A stretch of DNA of 64,000 nucleotides, taken from assembly GCF_019969845.1 (NCBI RefSeq), contig NZ_JAHXYR010000008.1, forward strand, positions 186,001 through 250,000, read 5' to 3'. Position 1 is the stretch's first letter. Each line of letters opens with the position of its first letter. Below, piece by piece: positions 50,276 through 60,411 of the stretch. The translations under genes were made by a program, and so were the position numbers. This DNA is from Sphingobacterium sp. GVS05A (lineage in GTDB: Bacteria; Bacteroidota; Bacteroidia; Sphingobacteriales; Sphingobacteriaceae). The notes under the pieces were generated by a model. It worked only from the letters and a program-made list of their open reading frames with translations, was not told the DNA's origin and made no database searches.

Positions 50276-52807
50276 ATGAAAAAAGTAATTTTATGGTTTT
50301 GCATGATCGGATTTGTGGGCTCAATATACGCACAGACCAATCCGGCCAACATCAAGGTGGATAATTTGACGGATGCTCAAATCGAGCAATACGTAAAACA
50401 GGCAGCATTAATGGGCTATGATGAAAGCCAATTGGATGGTTTTGCCCGTGCACAAGGGATCTCTGCTGTTGAAGTGCAAAAACTAAAAGATCGTTTGGCG
50501 AAAATTAAACGCAAGAAACAACAATCCGATCAATCCCAGCGAAACAATACGACCGCTACCGCAGGGCGGGCAGCCGGCCGTCAAGTGGGGGGGGTAAATA
50601 CGACAGATTCCTTACAAAATAAACGCAATAATAATCCCGATTCCGTTCAGCATGATGATGGAAAATTGAAGATTTTTGGCGCGGACTTGTTTAAGAATAA
50701 TAGCATTACTTTTGAACCCAATCTTCGGATGGCGACGCCAAGTTCTTATATCATTGGTCCTGATGATGAGATCTTATTGGATATCACTGGTGATAATGAA
50801 GCTTCTTATACACTTCTTGTCAGCCCAGATGGAATGATCAAGGTGGAATATGTTGGTCAGATTAATGTTGCGGGCTTATCGATCGCTGCGGCGAAGAGTA
50901 AGATTGAACAGCGTTTGAGTGGAACCTATCCTGCAATCCGTTCAGGAAGAACCAATGTAAGTGTAACAATTGGTAATATCCGTACGATCCGTGTTACCTT
51001 GACCGGAGCTGTTACCAAACCGGGTACCTATAGTTTACCTTCTTTAGCTACAGTCTTCAATGCACTTTATGCTTCTGGAGGCCCCAATAAAAATGGTACC
51101 TACCGTCAGATCCAAGTGATCCGTGGTAATCGTGTCGTCAGTACAATTGATGTTTATGATTTTTTGGCTAATGGTATACAACAAGGTAATATACGTTTAC
51201 AGGATCAAGATATTATCCATATTCCTGTATATGGAGCGCGTGTGCAGTTTGAAGGTGAAGTAAAGCGACCTGCTATTTTCGAGACGGTAGCCGGAGAATC
51301 CTTATCAGATATCTTGCGTTATGCGGGCGATTTTACAGAGAATGCCTATACTGCGAAGATCAAAGTTTTGCAAACAACAGGACGTGAGCGCAGTGTGCAA
51401 AATGTCTATGCTGACCAGTTCGCAAATTATACGCCTAAGGGTGGAGATCAATATATTGTTGAGCCGATATTGGAACGTTATGCCAATCGGGTATCTGTTC
51501 TTGGTGCGGTATTCCGTCCGGGTATATTTGGTTTGGAGTCAGGTCTGACACTCAAGCAAGTGCTTGAAATGGCCGATGGTGTACGTGAGGATGCTTTTTT
51601 GGAACGAGGGATCATTAACCGTTTGAAAGCAGATAATACTTCAGAACTGATCAATTTTAATGTACGTGAGGTATTGGCTGGTACAGTTGCTGATATTCCA
51701 TTGAAGCGTGAGGACAAGATCGAAATAGCTTCTATTTTTGATTTACGTGACGAATATAAATTTACCGTTCAGGGCGAAGTACGTTTTCCTGGTGATCTAC
51801 CTTTCGCTAGCAATGCAACACTAGGTGATGTTATTCAAAAAGCTGGTGGGCTGACAGAAGCGGCTAAAAATGCTCGTGTGGAGATTGCTCGAAGACTTAA
51901 ACAGCGCACTGCTGACGATCATAGCTCATCGCAAACTATTTTAGTTGATATCAAAGAAGGTATCCTTACAGATCCGACTATTGCTTTACAACCTTACGAT
52001 GTTGTTTCGGTATTAGGAGACGCAGGGTTCCGTACACAACGGCAAGTGACGATTGAGGGTGAGGTCCTATATCCGGGTATTTATACCATTTCACGCGAGG
52101 ATGAACGTATCTCCGACATCGTCAAGCGGGCCGGAGGATTGACCACTTACGCTTATACTGAAGGAGCATCTTTAAAACGTACAGGGATGTCTAAATTGAA
52201 AGCAGAGGAGAAAAAAGAGAAAGAACGTTTGAAAAAAGAGCTGGAGCAAGATAGTTTGGACGCGATTGGAGATAATAAGAAAAATAAACAAGAAAAGGAA
52301 AACGACGAGGAGAATACAGACAGTTCAAAGGCAAAAAGTAGTGCCTTGGCGAAGGTGTCACAGCAAGGGATGTCAGCGTCTGATGTTGAGCCAAGTGATC
52401 TTGTTGGGATTGAGTTAAATAAAATTTTGGAGAAGCCTTACGAAAAAGGCGACTTATTGGTATTGGATGGTGATATTATTACTGTGCCAAAAGAACTGGA
52501 AACAGTTAAGGTCGTAGGAGAGGTTTTGAATCCAAATAATGTCGTATATGTAAAAGGTAAAAACCTAAAATACTATATCAATCAAGCTGGTGGATTTACG
52601 GACAATGCATTGAAAAAACGTGTCTTTGTTCAGTATGCCAATGGTGCTGTAAAAGGTAAATCGGGTGGGTATCCTGAGGTAAAACCGGGAGCGGAGATCG
52701 TTGTTCCGAAGCGTGCACCAAGAGAGCGGATGAGCGCTCAAGGTTGGGTTGGTCTAGGAACGGGCATTGCCTCGTTGGCGGCTATTATTGTATCATTGTT
52801 GCGTTAA
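50276..52807 (+). CDS. Polysaccharide export protein, Wza-like with multiple SLBB domains
   Basis: The 843-residue protein has a signal peptide (MKKVILWFCMIGFVGSIYAQ), a coiled N-terminal segment, a Poly_export domain (SSYIIGPDDEILLDITGDNEASYTLLVSPDGMIKVEYVGQINVAGLSIAAAKSKIEQRL) and about six SLBB repeats recognisable by GxVxxPGxY-type starts (GAVTKPGTYSL, GEVKRPAIFE, GAVFRPGIFGL, GEVRFPGDLPF, GEVLYPGIYTI, GEVLNPNNVVY). A charged Lys/Glu-rich insert (about 640-680) precedes the last SLBB unit, and a C-terminal helix (GLGTGIASLAAIIVSLLR) ends it. No lipid-anchored Cys is seen, unlike E. coli Wza, but length and repeats match Bacteroidota capsule and EPS exporters. First gene of the EPS operon. 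Confidence 0.92.
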   Translation: MKKVILWFCMIGFVGSIYAQTNPANIKVDNLTDAQIEQYVKQAALMGYDESQLDGFARAQGISAVEVQKLKDRLAKIKRKKQQSDQSQRNNTTATAGRAAGRQVGGVNTTDSLQNKRNNNPDSVQHDDGKLKIFGADLFKNNSITFEPNLRMATPSSYIIGPDDEILLDITGDNEASYTLLVSPDGMIKVEYVGQINVAGLSIAAAKSKIEQRLSGTYPAIRSGRTNVSVTIGNIRTIRVTLTGAVTKPGTYSLPSLATVFNALYASGGPNKNGTYRQIQVIRGNRVVSTIDVYDFLANGIQQGNIRLQDQDIIHIPVYGARVQFEGEVKRPAIFETVAGESLSDILRYAGDFTENAYTAKIKVLQTTGRERSVQNVYADQFANYTPKGGDQYIVEPILERYANRVSVLGAVFRPGIFGLESGLTLKQVLEMADGVREDAFLERGIINRLKADNTSELINFNVREVLAGTVADIPLKREDKIEIASIFDLRDEYKFTVQGEVRFPGDLPFASNATLGDVIQKAGGLTEAAKNARVEIARRLKQRTADDHSSSQTILVDIKEGILTDPTIALQPYDVVSVLGDAGFRTQRQVTIEGEVLYPGIYTISREDERISDIVKRAGGLTTYAYTEGASLKRTGMSKLKAEEKKEKERLKKELEQDSLDAIGDNKKNKQEKENDEENTDSSKAKSSALAKVSQQGMSASDVEPSDLVGIELNKILEKPYEKGDLLVLDGDIITVPKELETVKVVGEVLNPNNVVYVKGKNLKYYINQAGGFTDNALKKRVFVQYANGAVKGKSGGYPEVKPGAEIVVPKRAPRERMSAQGWVGLGTGIASLAAIIVSLLR

Positions 52808-52825
52808 TTTAACATATTGGCTGAG

Positions 52826-53890
52826 ATGGATAATACGCGAGAAAAAGGTGAGCTGTCATTAAAAGAATTGGTGCATTTAATTCAAAAATGGCTAAAATTT
52901 CTACTTGGTAAATGGTATATTCTAATTATTGCTGGACTAATAGGTGGTGCTGTGGGGGCATTTTATGCAAGTACCAAAAGGACGGCTTATACTGCTGTCA
53001 CAACCTTTGTTTTAGAATCTGGTGAGAAAAGTAGTGGATTTAGTCAATATGAAGGTTTGGCTTCAATGGTGGGTATGGACATTGGCGGATCCGGGGCCGG
53101 GATTTTTCAGGGCGATAATTTACTGGAATTTTATAAATCCCGCAAAATGCTTCAAGCTACTTTACTTAAGACTTCTGCGTCAGATACTAGTAAGCTTTTG
53201 ATTGACCGTTATTTAGAATTCGAAGAGGAGAAACAGAAAAAAGATAAGCAGATCGATTTTCGAAAACATTATGCCGGATCTGAAGTAAGACAACGTGATA
53301 GTCTGATGAATAAAGTCATTGGGCAGCTTATCAAGAAAAATCTGAAAGTAGATAAATTGGATAAAAAGTTGTCGATTATAAAAGTGGAAATTACAGCATT
53401 TGACGAGTCCTTCGCTAAAGAATTTAATACAGCCTTAGTGCAGGAAGTTAATGACTTTTACATGCAGACCAAAACAAAAAGGGCCCAGCATAATATTCAA
53501 TTGATACAACAGCAAGCAGACTCTATCCGTGGTATGATGAATGGAAACATTAGTACAATGGCCTCTATTGTTGATGCTACACCGAATTTGAACCCGACAC
53601 GGCAGGCACAGCGTATAATACCTAGTCAACGTTCACAATTTTCAGCCGAAACAAATAAAGCTATTTTAAACCAGCTGGTTCAAAATTTGGAAATTGCAAA
53701 AATGACCCTATTAAAGGAATCTCCCCTCATCCAATTGATCGACGTTCCGACATTTCCACTGGAAAATAAAGTAGTAAGCAAAAAGTTCTATTTCTTTATA
53801 GGTTTTATTTTGTGTTTTGTGTGTTCCGCCTTTATATTAACATTGATTAGATTTTACAAATCAGCGATGAGTGAGGAGCAAATTGCTTAA
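52826..53890 (+). CDS. Wzz/Wzc-type polysaccharide chain-length/co-polymerase protein
   Basis: This 354-residue inner-membrane protein has TM helices near residues 30-50 (WYILIIAGLIGGAVGAFYA) and 320-345 (FYFFIGFILCFVCSAFILTLI) with a long helical periplasmic domain between. The start at ATG 52826 is preferred to an upstream TTG (52817). It lacks Walker motifs and a tyrosine-kinase domain, so it corresponds to the membrane part of Wzc or to Wzz; no separate kinase lies in the cluster. It sits 18 bp after the export gene and 11 bp before the flippase gene. Confidence 0.88.
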   Translation: MDNTREKGELSLKELVHLIQKWLKFLLGKWYILIIAGLIGGAVGAFYASTKRTAYTAVTTFVLESGEKSSGFSQYEGLASMVGMDIGGSGAGIFQGDNLLEFYKSRKMLQATLLKTSASDTSKLLIDRYLEFEEEKQKKDKQIDFRKHYAGSEVRQRDSLMNKVIGQLIKKNLKVDKLDKKLSIIKVEITAFDESFAKEFNTALVQEVNDFYMQTKTKRAQHNIQLIQQQADSIRGMMNGNISTMASIVDATPNLNPTRQAQRIIPSQRSQFSAETNKAILNQLVQNLEIAKMTLLKESPLIQLIDVPTFPLENKVVSKKFYFFIGFILCFVCSAFILTLIRFYKSAMSEEQIA

Positions 53891-53901
53891 AATTACTTAG
53901 A

Positions 53902-55191
53902 ATGCGAAAGAATTTACTGCAGAGCTTTGCTTCATTGGGACTTGTACAGTTGATCAATTATGTGTTCCCATTAATTACCATACCTTATGTGTCTCGGATT
54001 ATCGGCCCCGAGGGTTATGGAATTATTAATTACGCGACCGCTTTTGTGGCTTATTTCAATATACTGATCTCTTACGGTTTTGACTATACAGCAACCCGAC
54101 GCATAGCGGCAGAACCCTCTTCCTTAAGCAAAGTTTTTTCGGAAGTTATGACAGCTCGGGCGTACTTATTTTTGGTTTCAGTATTCTTATTTATCATCGC
54201 ATTATTTGTTTTCAGTCCCCTGGCTAGTAATAAAGCTGTAGCAATAATTGTGTTTTGCTCCTGTATTTCTACCTGTTTAACACCACAATACGTGTTTCAG
54301 GGTATGCAGCACTTGAATATTTTTGCATTTACTAATTTTTTAAGGGGTTTGCTTAATTGTATATTTATTTTGATTTTGGTAAAAAAAGCAGATGATCTTA
54401 TTGTCCTGCCACTTATTAATTTCTTTTTGAGTTTTGGGATTTCGGGGTTTTTGGTTGCTTTTGCTGTCAAGAAGTTTCATATCCAGTTTAACGTGATATC
54501 CACTAAAAGAGTTTGGGGCCTCCTGATAGAAGAAAGAATGATGTATTTATCTTCCTTTGTGGTCTCTATTTATACTACAACGAATATTATCGTGTTGGGT
54601 TTTTTCGCTTCAAAAGCGGATGTTGGCTATTATACCACAGCGCAATCGTTAATATTTATTGTTATTAATGTACTTAATTTGCCACTATCTACAGTGCTCT
54701 TCCCTTATATTTCAAAGGCGTTTAATGCGAATATCGAAGAGGGATTAAATGTATTGAGAAGTTTACTGCCTGTTTTGATATATGTTTTGTCAGTTGTTGG
54801 AATTCTCATTTTCTTTCTAGCTCCTTTTTCGATTCATTTAATTTATGGTAATAAATTTGATAACGCAATTACACCGCTTAAGATTCTGGCATTCCTTCCT
54901 CTTATCTCCATGGTCAATACATTTTTGGGTATACAAACCATGTTGAATTTGAAGATGGATAAAGATTTTTTTCGCGTTACGGCAATGGCTGCATGCATAG
55001 GTTTTTTACTCAATTTGGTGTTAAGTTCTCAATATGGTTTTATCGGAACAAGTTATAGTTATTTGCTGATAGAACTCTTTGTTTTAGGGGCACTTTACAT
55101 TACTTTGGTTAAGAAAAATGTAAATATACTATTGGTCAATAAATTTTCTTTGGGCGCTGTAATAAGTATTTGTAAAAATATTTTAAAGTAA
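53902..55191 (+). CDS. Wzx-type oligosaccharide flippase
   Basis: The 429-residue polytopic protein has about 12 predicted helices and the family start SFASLGLVQLINYVFPLITIPYVSRIIGPEGYGIINYATAFVAYFNILISYGFDYTATRRIA, typical of the polysaccharide transport/MOP flippases. It would move undecaprenyl-linked repeat units to the periplasm. The stop codon shares one base with the start of the next gene, indicating tight coupling. Confidence 0.93.
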   Translation: MRKNLLQSFASLGLVQLINYVFPLITIPYVSRIIGPEGYGIINYATAFVAYFNILISYGFDYTATRRIAAEPSSLSKVFSEVMTARAYLFLVSVFLFIIALFVFSPLASNKAVAIIVFCSCISTCLTPQYVFQGMQHLNIFAFTNFLRGLLNCIFILILVKKADDLIVLPLINFFLSFGISGFLVAFAVKKFHIQFNVISTKRVWGLLIEERMMYLSSFVVSIYTTTNIIVLGFFASKADVGYYTTAQSLIFIVINVLNLPLSTVLFPYISKAFNANIEEGLNVLRSLLPVLIYVLSVVGILIFFLAPFSIHLIYGNKFDNAITPLKILAFLPLISMVNTFLGIQTMLNLKMDKDFFRVTAMAACIGFLLNLVLSSQYGFIGTSYSYLLIELFVLGALYITLVKKNVNILLVNKFSLGAVISICKNILK

Positions 55192-56084
55192 TGGATGTCT
55201 CTATTATAATCGTTAATTATAATTCTTTTCGGTTGATACTCAGTTCGATTGAGTCTGTCTACAAACATACTATCGGTATAAATTTTGAGATCATTGTAGT
55301 AGACAACGACTCCCCACAGCGTGACATCGAACGAATACACGAACATTATAACGAGGTTATATTTCTCAAGAATCCAGAAAATCGCGGCTTTGGCTCCGGA
55401 AACAATTTTGGAGCAAAAGTAGCCAAAGGAAAATATCTTTTTCTATTAAATCCCGATACAGTCTTGTTAAATAATGCCATAGCTAAATTTTATGATTTCT
55501 GTGAAAGCAATGAACAGGTTGGGATCGTAGGAGGCAATTTATATGACGCCAATCTCCAACCAGCATTTTCTTGTTGGAGTTTTCTTCCAAGTGTAACGGC
55601 GGAAATTGATTTTTTATGTTTTTTTAAGCTTGGAAAAATCCTAGGACGAGTAGGTAGTTTTAATAACACAGGTATTCCCCAAAAAGTAGGATATATTTCT
55701 GGTGCAGATTTATTTATACCAAAATCTATATTTATCAAGGCAGGTGGCTTTGATGAGGATTTTTTCATGTACTATGAAGAAACAGAATTAACATTTAGAG
55801 TTCGGCAATTAGGGTATGATGTTATGTCTCTTCCAAATGCAAAGATTATTCATTTAGAGGGACAGAGCGAGCCTAACGATGAAAAAGTAGCTTATAGAAT
55901 GCGTAAAAGCGAGAAGCTCTATTATACCAAAACAAATCAGCGCTACTTGATTCGCCTTTCATACAAAGTTGATACATTTTTCTATACATTGGTCATCATT
56001 TATAATAAGCTCAAGCGATCACCTTCAAAAGTTGCAAGCTATAAGCGTAAGTTGCAGTTAATACGTAAGATTGAAAGTTTATGA
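55191..56084 (+). CDS. GT2 glycosyltransferase (rhamnosyltransferase-like)
   Basis: The 297-residue protein has the GT-A motifs SIIIVNYNS, IIVVDNDSPQ, NRGFGSGNNFGAKVAKGKYLFLLNPDT and the late GYISGADLFIPKSIFIKAGGFDEDFFMYYEETELTFRVRQLGY, typical of the WcaA/RfbF-like rhamnosyltransferases. It should add a sugar to the growing repeat unit on the cytoplasmic side. It overlaps both neighbours (1 bp and 4 bp). Confidence 0.92.
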   Translation: MDVSIIIVNYNSFRLILSSIESVYKHTIGINFEIIVVDNDSPQRDIERIHEHYNEVIFLKNPENRGFGSGNNFGAKVAKGKYLFLLNPDTVLLNNAIAKFYDFCESNEQVGIVGGNLYDANLQPAFSCWSFLPSVTAEIDFLCFFKLGKILGRVGSFNNTGIPQKVGYISGADLFIPKSIFIKAGGFDEDFFMYYEETELTFRVRQLGYDVMSLPNAKIIHLEGQSEPNDEKVAYRMRKSEKLYYTKTNQRYLIRLSYKVDTFFYTLVIIYNKLKRSPSKVASYKRKLQLIRKIESL

Positions 56085-57187
56085 AACGTTTTATAACAAT
56101 TTTTCCTGGTGGAGCTAATATCCATTTGATTAAAGATGTAGGCATGATTCCCTATTTTTTACAAAAAGAAGGTTATTACAAATCATCCGTTGCTTGCTAT
56201 GAAAAAAGGGAGTCCATGGAATATCTTGATACCGAGGTAAAAGGTCTATCCTACTATAGAATCAAAAAAATATTTGAAAATGAAAATCTAAATATCTTTT
56301 TTTTTCTTTTATGTCATTTGAGAAGATTCGATGTTGTCATGTTCTTTCATCAGTCATTTATCAAAACTTTAATTGCTTTGTTTATTAAAGTGATTACCGG
56401 TAATAGAGTCAAGTTTTATTTTAAATTGGATGCAAATGATAGCATAAAAGAAAGCAGTTTTGCTAAATCTAAAGGATTATGGAAGAAATTTAAAGTTAGT
56501 TTATATAATAAAGCAGATCTGATATCTGTTGAAAGCAGATCTTTGCAAAATTTCTTCGAACAAGATGTATCTATGCGTGTCGCTTATATTCCGAACGGTT
56601 TTGATTTTGAAAAGTTATCATTTCTTACCGAACAAGATCTTAATAAGGACAAAGAAAAAATTATCGTATTAGTGGGACGAGTTGGTGCGCCGGAAAAGGA
56701 TAATTTAACGATGCTCAATACATTGTGTATGCTAGATCTACAAGCTTGGAAAGTCGAATTTATAGGTCCTATAGACGAAACCTTTCAAAGAGATATTGAC
56801 CTCTTTTTTGAAGCAAATCCACGACTTAAAAATAAGGTTTTCTTTACAGGACCAATATCCGATAGAAACATGTTATTGAGAAGGCTCCGAAATTCCAAGA
56901 TTTTTGTTCAAACATCAAAGTTTGAAAGCTTTGGTATAGCTTTGCTGGAGGGGATGTCATGCGGATGTTTTATTGTATCTACCGAATTAACCCCTGCTAT
57001 AGAAATCGCAGGACCTTACGGCATTTTTTTTGAAGTTGGTAATGTTAAAAAGCTGACCTTTATTTTACAGTCAATTATTAATGAAGAGATAAGGCTACCT
57101 GCAGAAACGGATATCGTATCTCGAGCTAAACAGGAATTTAGCTGGTCTCTGATTGTAAAAAAAATTCATTCATATTTAGATCGTTGA
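56081..57187 (+). CDS. GT4-family glycosyltransferase
   Basis: The 368-residue GT-B protein has the glycosyl-transferase-1 C-terminal domain: IIVLVGRVGAPEKDNLTML, FTGPISDRNMLLRRLRNSKIFVQTSKFESFGIALLEGMSCGCFIVSTE with the E-x7-E motif (ESFGIALLE). The N-terminal half is divergent. Probable retaining transferase of the EPS repeat-unit pathway; donor and acceptor unknown. Starts in the ATGA overlap with the previous gene. Confidence 0.9.
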   Translation: MKRFITIFPGGANIHLIKDVGMIPYFLQKEGYYKSSVACYEKRESMEYLDTEVKGLSYYRIKKIFENENLNIFFFLLCHLRRFDVVMFFHQSFIKTLIALFIKVITGNRVKFYFKLDANDSIKESSFAKSKGLWKKFKVSLYNKADLISVESRSLQNFFEQDVSMRVAYIPNGFDFEKLSFLTEQDLNKDKEKIIVLVGRVGAPEKDNLTMLNTLCMLDLQAWKVEFIGPIDETFQRDIDLFFEANPRLKNKVFFTGPISDRNMLLRRLRNSKIFVQTSKFESFGIALLEGMSCGCFIVSTELTPAIEIAGPYGIFFEVGNVKKLTFILQSIINEEIRLPAETDIVSRAKQEFSWSLIVKKIHSYLDR

Positions 57188-57191
57188 TATA

Positions 57192-58154
57192 ATGATGTGT
57201 AAATCCAAATTGGCGATAGTCATTCCATATTATAAAAATAAGTTTATCGAAAATACATTAGAAAGTCTAAGCCTTCAGACGGTTAAAAACTTTACAGTAT
57301 ACATTGGTGACGATAATAGTCCTTATTCAATTCAACCAATATTGGACAAATACTGCGATAAATTAAAAATAAGATATCATCGTTTTGAAGTTAACTTAGG
57401 TGGTGAATCTTTGACAAAACAATGGGAAAGATGTATTGATTTAACACATGAAGATTGGGTCTGGCTTTTTTCTGATGATGATTTGATCGAATGCAATGCA
57501 GTAGAGGTGTTCTATAATAGCTATAACGAACACAGCTTGTTATATAAATTTCATACCAAAGTTATTGATGAGCATGGGAAATTGCACCCTAGCTATACGA
57601 AATTTGATCACCTAAATGATATTGCGGTATCAATCAGCTCAATTGACTTTATCAGTAATAGGTTGGCATGCAATGGCTTTCGGAGTTTTGCAGTAGAGTA
57701 TATTTTTCACCGATCGCTATATGAAAGATTTAAATTCGTAAATTTCCCTTTGGGTTGGGCATCAGATGACGCTACCTGGTTTCTATATTCGTTAAATAAT
57801 GGTAAGCAAATTACAGCGCTCAGCTCGAATGTTTATTGGCGTTTTAGTGGTTTCAACATTTCGTCAGATATAAAATCCAAATCAGTCGTTGAAAAGAAAT
57901 TGATCGCCGCGAGCCAATATATTAGCTGGCTAAAACATGTAACTACAGAAAATGAGATCGCTATAACGGATCAATTGTGTTTACGTTGGCTTTCAGTTCA
58001 AGCAGGTAGTGTGCATGCTGAGATGGGATATCAGGATTTTAAAAAATTGATAGTAGATGCTGGCATTTCCGTTAATGCACTGAAATTAGTGTTGAGCTAT
58101 TTTATGGCATTAAAAAAAAATAGAATCATAAATGTGTTAAAACGGAAATCATGA
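57192..58154 (+). CDS. GT2-family glycosyltransferase
   Basis: The 320-residue GT-A protein starts with KLAIVIPYYKNKFIENTLESLSLQTVKNFTVYIGDDNSP and has the metal-binding LFSDDDLIE. The region around WASDDATWFLYSLNNGKQITALSSNVYWRFSGFNISS is unusual among GT2 enzymes but conserved among those with a VNLGGESLTKQWERC signature. Start could be either of two consecutive ATG codons. The end overlaps the next gene by 4 bp. Confidence 0.88.
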   Translation: MMCKSKLAIVIPYYKNKFIENTLESLSLQTVKNFTVYIGDDNSPYSIQPILDKYCDKLKIRYHRFEVNLGGESLTKQWERCIDLTHEDWVWLFSDDDLIECNAVEVFYNSYNEHSLLYKFHTKVIDEHGKLHPSYTKFDHLNDIAVSISSIDFISNRLACNGFRSFAVEYIFHRSLYERFKFVNFPLGWASDDATWFLYSLNNGKQITALSSNVYWRFSGFNISSDIKSKSVVEKKLIAASQYISWLKHVTTENEIAITDQLCLRWLSVQAGSVHAEMGYQDFKKLIVDAGISVNALKLVLSYFMALKKNRIINVLKRKS

Positions 58155-59296
58155 AAAAGACTGTTATTGTCGATACTTTTTCTATTGGTGGGTTTCACGA
58201 AATGTTTAATACTTCGTTTTTATATGTTATTTTAAATAGTTCAACGAGCCCTTTGCTCTATATAGCAGACAAATCGGCTATCAATGCAATAGTAAAGTTA
58301 TTAAAGGAAGATCAGGAATTTCAAGGGCTTTCAAATCGGATAACATTTAAACCAAAAAACCTCCCAAAAGGAAATTCATTTTACGCTATATTTTTTAGAT
58401 ATCTTTTTGGAACTTTTCTAAATATTTTTTATTTATTGAAGTTTAAGTCATCGCGTATAGTATTCCCAGCGCTCAATCCGGTATTTGCTGTTTTCTTAAA
58501 AATCATTTTAAGAATGTTAGAAACAGAGGTCTATGTTGTTTGCCACGGTGAGCTGGGTTATTTATTCTCAACGTATAGGATAACTAGTCCATTATATTGG
58601 TATTCTTCTTTTTTGAAACCTTTTTTTCGGGGCACGTTGCCTAAAAATCTAAAATTGATTATCCTTGGGCCATCTATTGTCCAGAATTTCACTCGGCATT
58701 ATCCAAATTTGACGGGAAATATTGTCACCATGCATCATCCTTATATTTTCAATGAATCTCTTCCAAAAGTCAATAAAAGGGGAGTAATGACTCGATTTGG
58801 CTGGGTCGGTGTTGCGACGCAAGCGAAGGGATTTAAAATTTTTGATGAGATCTCCCATTATTTCTCAGAAAAATACCCAGAGCAATTTTCAGCACACCTC
58901 ATTGGCTGGCATAATTTTGAAACAGATGAATATCCATGGATAAAGTTTGCTTCCGGTCCGAATGTATTTCTTGATCGCAACGAATTCGATAAAGAGGTCG
59001 GTATATTAGACTATATCTTGTTTTTTTACGATAATAGACATTATCAATTCACTGCTAGTGGAGCTATATTTGATGCAATTCAACAAGATAAGTTTATTAT
59101 TGCTTTGCGAAACGATTATTTTGAGTCTGTCTTCAATGCCTGTGGGCCTATTGGATTTCTTTGTGATAGCAAAGAAGAAATTTATGAGGTCGTGGAACAA
59201 GTGATGCGGGGCGAGGTGGATTTAAAGCAATTTTCTGTAAATTTAAAGGCGGCACGATATATTTTTGGCGCTCAGCAGATGAAGATGAATCTTTAA
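58151..59296 (+). CDS. Probable GT-B glycosyltransferase of unassigned family
   Basis: The 381-residue protein has no family motif I can name, but its fold pattern fits a GT-B transferase: an N-terminal Rossmann-like half (KKTVIVDTFSIGGFHEMF..., VYVVCHGELGYLF, NLKLIILGPSIVQNF) and a second half resembling donor-binding domains (TRFGWVGVATQAKGFKIFDEISHYFSEKYPEQFSAHLIGWHN, ILDYILFFYDNRHYQFTASGAIFDAIQQDKFIIALRNDYFESVF). It lies inside the transferase series with 4-bp and 1-bp spacing, so a role in repeat-unit synthesis is near certain, though its chemistry is open. Confidence 0.6.
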   Translation: MKKTVIVDTFSIGGFHEMFNTSFLYVILNSSTSPLLYIADKSAINAIVKLLKEDQEFQGLSNRITFKPKNLPKGNSFYAIFFRYLFGTFLNIFYLLKFKSSRIVFPALNPVFAVFLKIILRMLETEVYVVCHGELGYLFSTYRITSPLYWYSSFLKPFFRGTLPKNLKLIILGPSIVQNFTRHYPNLTGNIVTMHHPYIFNESLPKVNKRGVMTRFGWVGVATQAKGFKIFDEISHYFSEKYPEQFSAHLIGWHNFETDEYPWIKFASGPNVFLDRNEFDKEVGILDYILFFYDNRHYQFTASGAIFDAIQQDKFIIALRNDYFESVFNACGPIGFLCDSKEEIYEVVEQVMRGEVDLKQFSVNLKAARYIFGAQQMKMNL

Positions 59297-59297
59297 C

Positions 59298-60395
59298 ATG
59301 TATCTATATTTAATCTATATATTATTCGCAGTACTTGCTTTCTTCGAAATTAATCGCGGGAAATATCTTTTAAGTAAGGTGTTAATAATTCCTTTTCTGT
59401 TATTATTTTGTTTGGCAAGTTTACGATGGGAACGGGGCACAGACTGGGGAGCCTATATTGGATTATTTGAAAACGTGGATAACGTTTTTTATCTCTTGGC
59501 TTTTGAACCAGGGTTCTATTATCTCAATTATTTTGTAGCAGCGGTTAGTGATAATTATACAATCGTCCTTGTAATACAGGCACTTATTATATATTCTCTG
59601 CACTTTTATATTTTTCGGAAGTATTCGCTACAACCTTTCGTTTCGTTGATGATTTGGTTTGGCTTCTATATGGGTTCCATCTTTTTCGTCCGTTTTAACG
59701 TTGCCGTGGCATTGACTTTGTTTTCATTTGTATTCATAGAAGAGAGGAAGTTTTGGAAATTTTTGCTTTGTGTCATTTTAGCCTTTTTATTTCATCGATC
59801 AGCAATATTATTTATACCAGCCTATTTTTTATATAATAAGACTTTTACTCGAAAACAGATATTAATGGGAATGTTAATATCTTTTTTTCTTTCTATAATT
59901 TTCGAGATCGGACTGAAATTTCTTGGGCAGATTAATTTTGGTATTATTTCTGAAAAGGCGTTAACTTATGCGGAGGAAGGTGGCGATTATGCTGCGGAGC
60001 CTACTCGTTCTGCTTTTCAAATTATGTTGGTTGGTTCAAGCTATCGCATTTTGTTATTGCTGTTAATAATAGGATTTTTTTATGATCTGTATAAAGAGAA
60101 TGTAACATTTAGAGGTTTATTTAATCTCTACTTCGCAGGCATGTGTATATTTGTTATTATCACACCAGTTTCTGTTGCTGTTGCTCGTATGGCGCAGTAT
60201 TACGAATATTTTCAGTTTTTGCTTATTCCATTCTTCATTATGCGTTTTGAGTTTAGGTCAAATCGAAATTTAGTATTGTTAGTTGTATTTCTGTTTTATT
60301 TAATGCGGTTAAAGAGTAACGTTTCTTTTTATGAGGAATTGTATGTACCGTATAAATCAATTTTTAATAAAGATCTACCAACGGAGATCGGATAG
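59298..60395 (+). CDS. EpsG/Wzy-like polysaccharide polymerase
   Basis: This 365-residue polytopic protein (about 10 helices) has LRWERGTDWGAYIGLFENV in its first loop, the R-x-GTD-x2-Y motif of EpsG-family and Wzy-like polymerases, and SIFFVRFNVAVALTLFSFVFIEERKFWKFLLCVILAFLFHRSAILFIP, also family-typical. It would join flipped repeat units in the periplasm. Only one polymerase is seen in the cluster. Confidence 0.9.
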   Translation: MYLYLIYILFAVLAFFEINRGKYLLSKVLIIPFLLLFCLASLRWERGTDWGAYIGLFENVDNVFYLLAFEPGFYYLNYFVAAVSDNYTIVLVIQALIIYSLHFYIFRKYSLQPFVSLMIWFGFYMGSIFFVRFNVAVALTLFSFVFIEERKFWKFLLCVILAFLFHRSAILFIPAYFLYNKTFTRKQILMGMLISFFLSIIFEIGLKFLGQINFGIISEKALTYAEEGGDYAAEPTRSAFQIMLVGSSYRILLLLLIIGFFYDLYKENVTFRGLFNLYFAGMCIFVIITPVSVAVARMAQYYEYFQFLLIPFFIMRFEFRSNRNLVLLVVFLFYLMRLKSNVSFYEELYVPYKSIFNKDLPTEIG

Positions 60396-60411
60396 CAGAT
60401 AATTATTTTAC

